6,539 bases of DNA from Candidatus Kaiserbacteria bacterium RIFCSPLOWO2_01_FULL_54_20 (GTDB taxonomy: Bacteria; Patescibacteriota; Minisyncoccia; Phycocordibacterales; UBA2100). Position 1 is the first letter of the stretch, and every line of letters begins with the position of its first letter. The position numbers and the translations under genes were made by a program. Positions 4,012 to 6,539 of the stretch are shown piece after piece. A model generated the notes under the pieces. It worked only from the letters and a program-made list of their open reading frames with translations. It ran no database searches and had not been told where the DNA came from. The stretch spans positions 1 through 6,539 of the forward strand of contig MFMA01000026.1 in the NCBI GenBank assembly GCA_001783355.1, in the 5' to 3' direction.

Positions 4012-5757
4012 ATGAAGAAATTAGCACTTATTCCAGCCGTCGTAGCACTCCTCATTGGGGGCGCGGTCTCGGCCCAAGTGTATTATCCGAATTATTCATA
4101 CGGTACGAACCCGCCTGCCGGTCAGGCAGGCTGTGTCGTCCTTTCGAGCGACCTTTCTTTCGGCTCTCGCGGGAGCGAAGTGACCAAGCTTCAGCAGTTT
4201 CTCGTGAGCCAGAATTATCCGGGAGGCGGCAGCTGGATGGTCACGGGTTACTTCGGCAACGCAACAGTGCAGGCCGTACGCAATTTCCAACAGTCCGCTG
4301 GAATTCCGACGACCGGCTTCGTCGACGGACAGACACGTTCCGCTATTCAATCCCGCTCGTGCGGCTCTCTCGGTGACGGTTATCTGCAAAACTACTTCAA
4401 CTACGGCAGCAATGTCTCCCCCTACCTGCCTACCGGCCAGGCAGGCAACTACCCGTACACGCCCCCGAGTTACACCACGCCGATCTACACGACCCCGACC
4501 TACACGACGCCTAGCTATACGTATCCGACGTATCAGAATCCGCCGATGAGCCCATGGGGACTTTCTCCGGTCATCAACTCGCTCTCGGTAACGAGCGGCG
4601 GGCAGGGAACATCTGTTACTGTCTACGGCGCGAACTTCGACATATTCACCACGAGCGTTCGTTTCGGAGCGACCTCCATCGTTCCTGCTATCAACGCGAC
4701 CCAGACCTCCTTCACATTCACGGTACCAAATGTGCAGACCGGTTCTTATCCGGTGTCCGTCACTACTCCTCGCGGCGCGTCGAATTCTCTTTCCTTCAAC
4801 GTGACCGGGAGCACGAGCCAGTGCGGATGGGGGTACTTCTACCCGTGCACCCAGGTCAACATCACGTCGCTTAGTCCGATGTCCGGCGCGGTCGGCACGA
4901 CGGTGACCGTCTACGGCAACGGATTCTCGACCTCGAACAACACGGTTTATTTCGGCAGCGTATCTATCCCTAACGTCTCATCGTTCAACGGCAACTCTAT
5001 CGTCTTCACGGTTCCATTCCAGGTCACTGGTTACGGTCAGCAGGTCGTTGCCGGTACGTATCCGGTTTCTGTCAGGAACGCGCAGGGACAGGTGAGCAAC
5101 ACGCAAAACTTCACTGTGACATCGTCCGGCAGCGGTGGCAGCGCTCCGGTAGTCGCGAGCGTCACCGGGCCGACATCTCTTTCGACCGGCACGCAGGGCA
5201 CGTGGACGCTGACGCTAAACGCACCCTACGGCACCTACGTCACGACATCCGTGCGCTGGGGAGACGAAACTCTCTACGCCTATGCGGCGGCCGCCCCTCA
5301 ATCTACCTACGTCTCCGGACAACAGACCGTCACGTTCACACACACGTACAACAGCATTGGCGCATACACGCCAATATTCACGGTGACTGGTCCGGGCGGC
5401 TCGAACATTGCAAGCGCAACAGTGAACGTCACCGCGGGAGGCGGAACGGGCGCACTCTCGCTGACCTACATTAATCCGAGCTCCGCGCGGGTGGGCACGT
5501 ACGTCACGCTCTACGGTAACGGATTTACCTCGTACGGCAACGATGTCCACTTCGGCGTTGGCGGTACAAAAAATCTTTCGAGTAACGGCAACACTATCTC
5601 ATTCACCATTCCCGCATGGGTCTCGCCGTGTGATTTCATTCAGTCGGGATACACCTGTGGCGCTCCCGCAACACAAGTCGTGCCTGGAGTCTATCCTATC
5701 TACGTCACCAATAGTGTCGGTTCGACGAACGTGATTAATTTCACGGTCACACAATAG
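4012..5757 (+). CDS. Secreted peptidoglycan-binding protein with IPT/TIG and PKD-like domains
   Basis: The 581-residue protein begins with a signal peptide (KK, hydrophobic core 4-19, likely cleavage after VSA-21). A PG_binding_1 domain covers about 45-116: SFGSRGSEVTKLQQFL (49-64), GYFGNATVQAVRNFQ (79-93) and TGFVDGQTRSAI (101-112). It is flanked by Cys41 and Cys117, which may form a disulphide. Then come a Tyr/Pro/Thr linker with five pentapeptide repeats (153-177), IPT/TIG domains at about 185-266, 282-371 and 481-581 (note VTVYGNGF and VTLYGNGF), and a PKD-like domain at about 378-475 with RWGDET and VTFTHTYNSIGAYTP. Further cysteine pairs occur at 271/279 and 540/549. No sortase motif, C-terminal membrane helix or enzyme active site is visible, so wall attachment probably relies on the N-terminal domain while the Ig-like rods project outward, as in an adhesin or surface-layer-like role. 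Two palindromic DNA repeats lie in its first quarter. Confidence 0.9.
   Translation: MKKLALIPAVVALLIGGAVSAQVYYPNYSYGTNPPAGQAGCVVLSSDLSFGSRGSEVTKLQQFLVSQNYPGGGSWMVTGYFGNATVQAVRNFQQSAGIPTTGFVDGQTRSAIQSRSCGSLGDGYLQNYFNYGSNVSPYLPTGQAGNYPYTPPSYTTPIYTTPTYTTPSYTYPTYQNPPMSPWGLSPVINSLSVTSGGQGTSVTVYGANFDIFTTSVRFGATSIVPAINATQTSFTFTVPNVQTGSYPVSVTTPRGASNSLSFNVTGSTSQCGWGYFYPCTQVNITSLSPMSGAVGTTVTVYGNGFSTSNNTVYFGSVSIPNVSSFNGNSIVFTVPFQVTGYGQQVVAGTYPVSVRNAQGQVSNTQNFTVTSSGSGGSAPVVASVTGPTSLSTGTQGTWTLTLNAPYGTYVTTSVRWGDETLYAYAAAAPQSTYVSGQQTVTFTHTYNSIGAYTPIFTVTGPGGSNIASATVNVTAGGGTGALSLTYINPSSARVGTYVTLYGNGFTSYGNDVHFGVGGTKNLSSNGNTISFTIPAWVSPCDFIQSGYTCGAPATQVVPGVYPIYVTNSVGSTNVINFTVTQ
4113..4131. repeat. Palindromic coding repeat, copy 1 (encodes PAGQAG)
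   Basis: GCCTGCC (4113-4119) and GGCAGGC (4125-4131) form a 7-bp perfect inverted repeat around GGTCA. In the gene frame it reads Pro-Ala-Gly-Gln-Ala-Gly (residues 35-40), between the signal peptide and the peptidoglycan-binding domain. From memory, palindromes of this CCTGCC/GGCAGG type recur in some Parcubacteria genomes, inside and outside genes. Confidence 0.7.
4425..4446. repeat. Palindromic coding repeat, copy 2 (encodes PTGQAG)
   Basis: CCTGCC (4425-4430) and GGCAGG (4440-4445) form a 6-bp inverted repeat around a nine-base loop. The 18 bp at 4429-4446 match 4114-4131 with two substitutions (G to A, T to C), in the same frame, giving Pro-Thr-Gly-Gln-Ala-Gly (residues 140-145). The extra CCTGC upstream makes this copy an expanded form. 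It sits in the disordered linker after the peptidoglycan-binding domain, so both copies lie just outside a folded domain. Confidence 0.7.
4468..4542 (+). repeat. Five tandem 15-bp repeats encoding x-Tyr-Thr-Thr-Pro
   Basis: Residues 153-177 read SYTTP, IYTTP, TYTTP, SYTYP and TYQNP, with the last two degenerate. The DNA units are about 15 bp, built on tacacnacncc. The segment is a Tyr/Thr/Pro linker between the wall-binding domain and the first IPT/TIG domain. Repeat number could vary between strains by slippage, and the threonines are possible glycosylation sites. Confidence 0.75.
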
Positions 5758-5762
5758 CGCTC

Positions 5763-5862
5763 GCGGACGTGTATTTTGCGCGGTCGCTATCTGCGGCTAC
5801 TGCCGCAGCGCTGCCTCTCGGCCCGTCGGCCTGCGAGACACCGCGCAATAACACACGCCCGC
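5763..5862. other. Branched structured element, possible ncRNA, terminator or mobile repeat
   Basis: The arms 5763-5784 and 5840-5862 pair in 20 of 22 positions, with mismatches at 5767/5858 and 5773/5852 and one bulged base (5849). The inner nine pairs, TTGCGCGGT with ACCGCGCAA, are perfect. Inside are two further hairpins: CTGCGGC (5791-5797) with GCCGCAG (5802-5808) around TACT, and TCTCGGCC-type pairing of 5816-5823 with 5828-5838 (three-base bulge) around CGTC. The whole is a three-way junction of about 100 nt starting six bases after the stop of the surface protein gene. There is no T-tract, so it is not a standard terminator. Part of it matches 45-85 in inverted orientation. Confidence 0.5.
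5785..5824 (-). repeat. GC-rich intergenic repeat, copy B (inverse of 45-85)
   Basis: Read on the minus strand, this is GGGCCGAGAGGCAGCG (complement of 5809-5824), 16 bases, then AGATAGCG (complement of 5785-5792). The same words in the same order occur at 45-85 on the plus strand. It lies inside the branched element, covering its first inner hairpin and part of the second. The outer arms are not conserved at the left copy. Confidence 0.45.
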
Positions 5863-5914
5863 TCGCTTGAGGAGAGAAATGCGCAAGTCCCTCGGCGCGC
5901 ACACGCCACCTCGC

Positions 5915-5945
5915 TTGGAATTGAGGAATTCCTAATTGCTATACT
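5915..5945 (+). promoter_or_regulatory. Promoter of the HAD phosphatase gene, extended -10, leaderless layout
   Basis: TGCTATACT (5937-5945) is an extended -10: TG, one base, then TATACT, which matches five of six consensus bases. The ATG at 5953 is 7 nt after it, so the transcript would start at about the start codon. The best -35 is TTGGAA (5915-5920) at 19 bp, weak, as is normal for extended -10 promoters. A 10-bp palindrome, AGGAATTCCT (5924-5933), sits in the spacer, with a second GGAATT eight bases earlier, and could bind a repressor. Confidence 0.6.
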
Positions 5946-5952
5946 GCACCGA

Positions 5953-6539
5953 ATGCAGAACAGAAAATTCGTGCTCTTCGATTTCGACGGGGTTATCGCG
6001 GACTCGTACGGTGTTGCGTTGTGTACGGCGCGGACGCTGTGCGAGCATATTACCGATACAGAGTATCGCAGACTTTTTGAGGGCAACGTGCATCAGAAGC
6101 ACGACGTATATCTTTCAGAAAACCACGGCCCGGGGTGCCATCACGACCTCGACTGGTTCAGCATATTTACGCCTGCGTTCGAAGAACGCGCACAGCTTTT
6201 TTCCGGCATGCGCGAAGTGGTTGAGTCACTTTCACACTCCTACGTACTCATCATCATTTCTTCGACGATCACCAGCCCGATACAGGGATTCCTCGAAAAG
6301 CACCACATCGGCCGGTACTTTTCCGAGGTAATGGGTGCCGACGTCCATACCTCGAAGCACGAGAAGATAAAAATGGTCTTCGAAAAATACGGAGTTACTG
6401 CGCCGGAATGTGTCTTTATCACCGACACACTGGGCGACATGCACGAAGCAAAAGCTGCCGGGGTCGGGGCGATCGGCGTTTCGTGGGGCTTTCATTCACA
6501 TGAGACCCTTGTGAAAGGGGAGCCCTTTCGCATCGTCGA
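5953..6539 (+). CDS. HAD-superfamily phosphatase, phosphoglycolate phosphatase-like (3' end cut by the window)
   Basis: 195 codons are visible without a stop; relatives are about 210-230 residues, so little is missing. Motif I is VLFDFDGVIADS (7-18), with nucleophile Asp10 and acid/base Asp12. Motif II is the Ser in LIIISST (99-105). A motif III lysine is likely Lys135 or Lys138 in TSKHEKI. Motif IV is FITDTLGDMHEAKAAG (155-170), with metal-binding Asp158 and Asp162 and Thr in place of the usual Gly before the first Asp. The C-terminal GAIGVSWGFHS (172-182) is typical of Gph-like enzymes. A small helical cap lies between motifs I and II and contains a His-rich stretch, NHGPGCHHD (57-65). It should be a Mg-dependent cytosolic phosphomonoesterase; the substrate cannot be read. 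The ATG at 5953 places motif I at the normal distance from the N-terminus and follows the promoter without a leader or Shine-Dalgarno. Confidence 0.9.
   Translation, partial: MQNRKFVLFDFDGVIADSYGVALCTARTLCEHITDTEYRRLFEGNVHQKHDVYLSENHGPGCHHDLDWFSIFTPAFEERAQLFSGMREVVESLSHSYVLIIISSTITSPIQGFLEKHHIGRYFSEVMGADVHTSKHEKIKMVFEKYGVTAPECVFITDTLGDMHEAKAAGVGAIGVSWGFHSHETLVKGEPFRIV

Noticed and set aside
4468..4542. Tandem 15-bp repeats as a CRISPR-like array
   Set aside because: There are no spacers; the units are contiguous, in frame and encode a Tyr/Thr/Pro linker.
5787..6086. Minus-strand open frame across the structured element and the start of the HAD gene
   Set aside because: It overlaps the catalytic motif I region of the HAD gene and the paired arms of the branched element. 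It is Arg/Ser-rich with no motif.

Overview
The window most likely comes from a Candidate Phyla Radiation (Patescibacteria) genome, probably a Parcubacteria-like lineage. No marker gene is present, so this is inferred from style. The signs are: an ECF sigma factor coupled to a membrane-anchored DUF5667 protein; a secreted protein with a peptidoglycan-binding domain and IPT/TIG repeats; short palindromes embedded in a coding frame that read as xGQAG; almost no Shine-Dalgarno sequences; and -10 boxes placed right against start codons. TGA is used as a normal stop (1184, 1799, 2935), which argues against the UGA-recoding CPR lineages.

Layout, with every gene on the + strand. Positions 1-401 are non-coding as far as I can tell; they hold a GC-rich repeat-like segment, a 12-bp GC hairpin, a 14-bp palindrome and promoter-like boxes. 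At 402-1184 lies a secreted, Ala/Gly/Ser-rich protein of unknown function with a conserved-looking core, followed by a clear intrinsic-type hairpin (1208-1234). At 1266-2935 is a two-gene unit: an ECF-type sigma factor whose stop overlaps the ATG of a single-pass membrane protein with a DUF5667-like domain, the probable anti-sigma partner. At 2967-3866 is a 10-TM EamA/DMT transporter with its own promoter, whose -35 overlaps the previous stop codon. At 4012-5757 is a 581-residue surface protein. At 5953-6539 is a HAD phosphatase, cut by the window edge.

Working model: the sigma/anti-sigma pair senses something at the envelope and redirects RNA polymerase. The secreted protein upstream and the cell-wall-binding IPT/TIG protein downstream are plausible envelope targets, but no shared promoter proves it. 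The most interesting non-gene signals are a branched element of about 100 nt with a nearly continuous 22-bp closing helix (5763-5862), a related inverted copy near the left edge (45-85), the two xGQAG palindromes (4113-4131 and 4425-4446), and the recurrent leaderless promoter layout.
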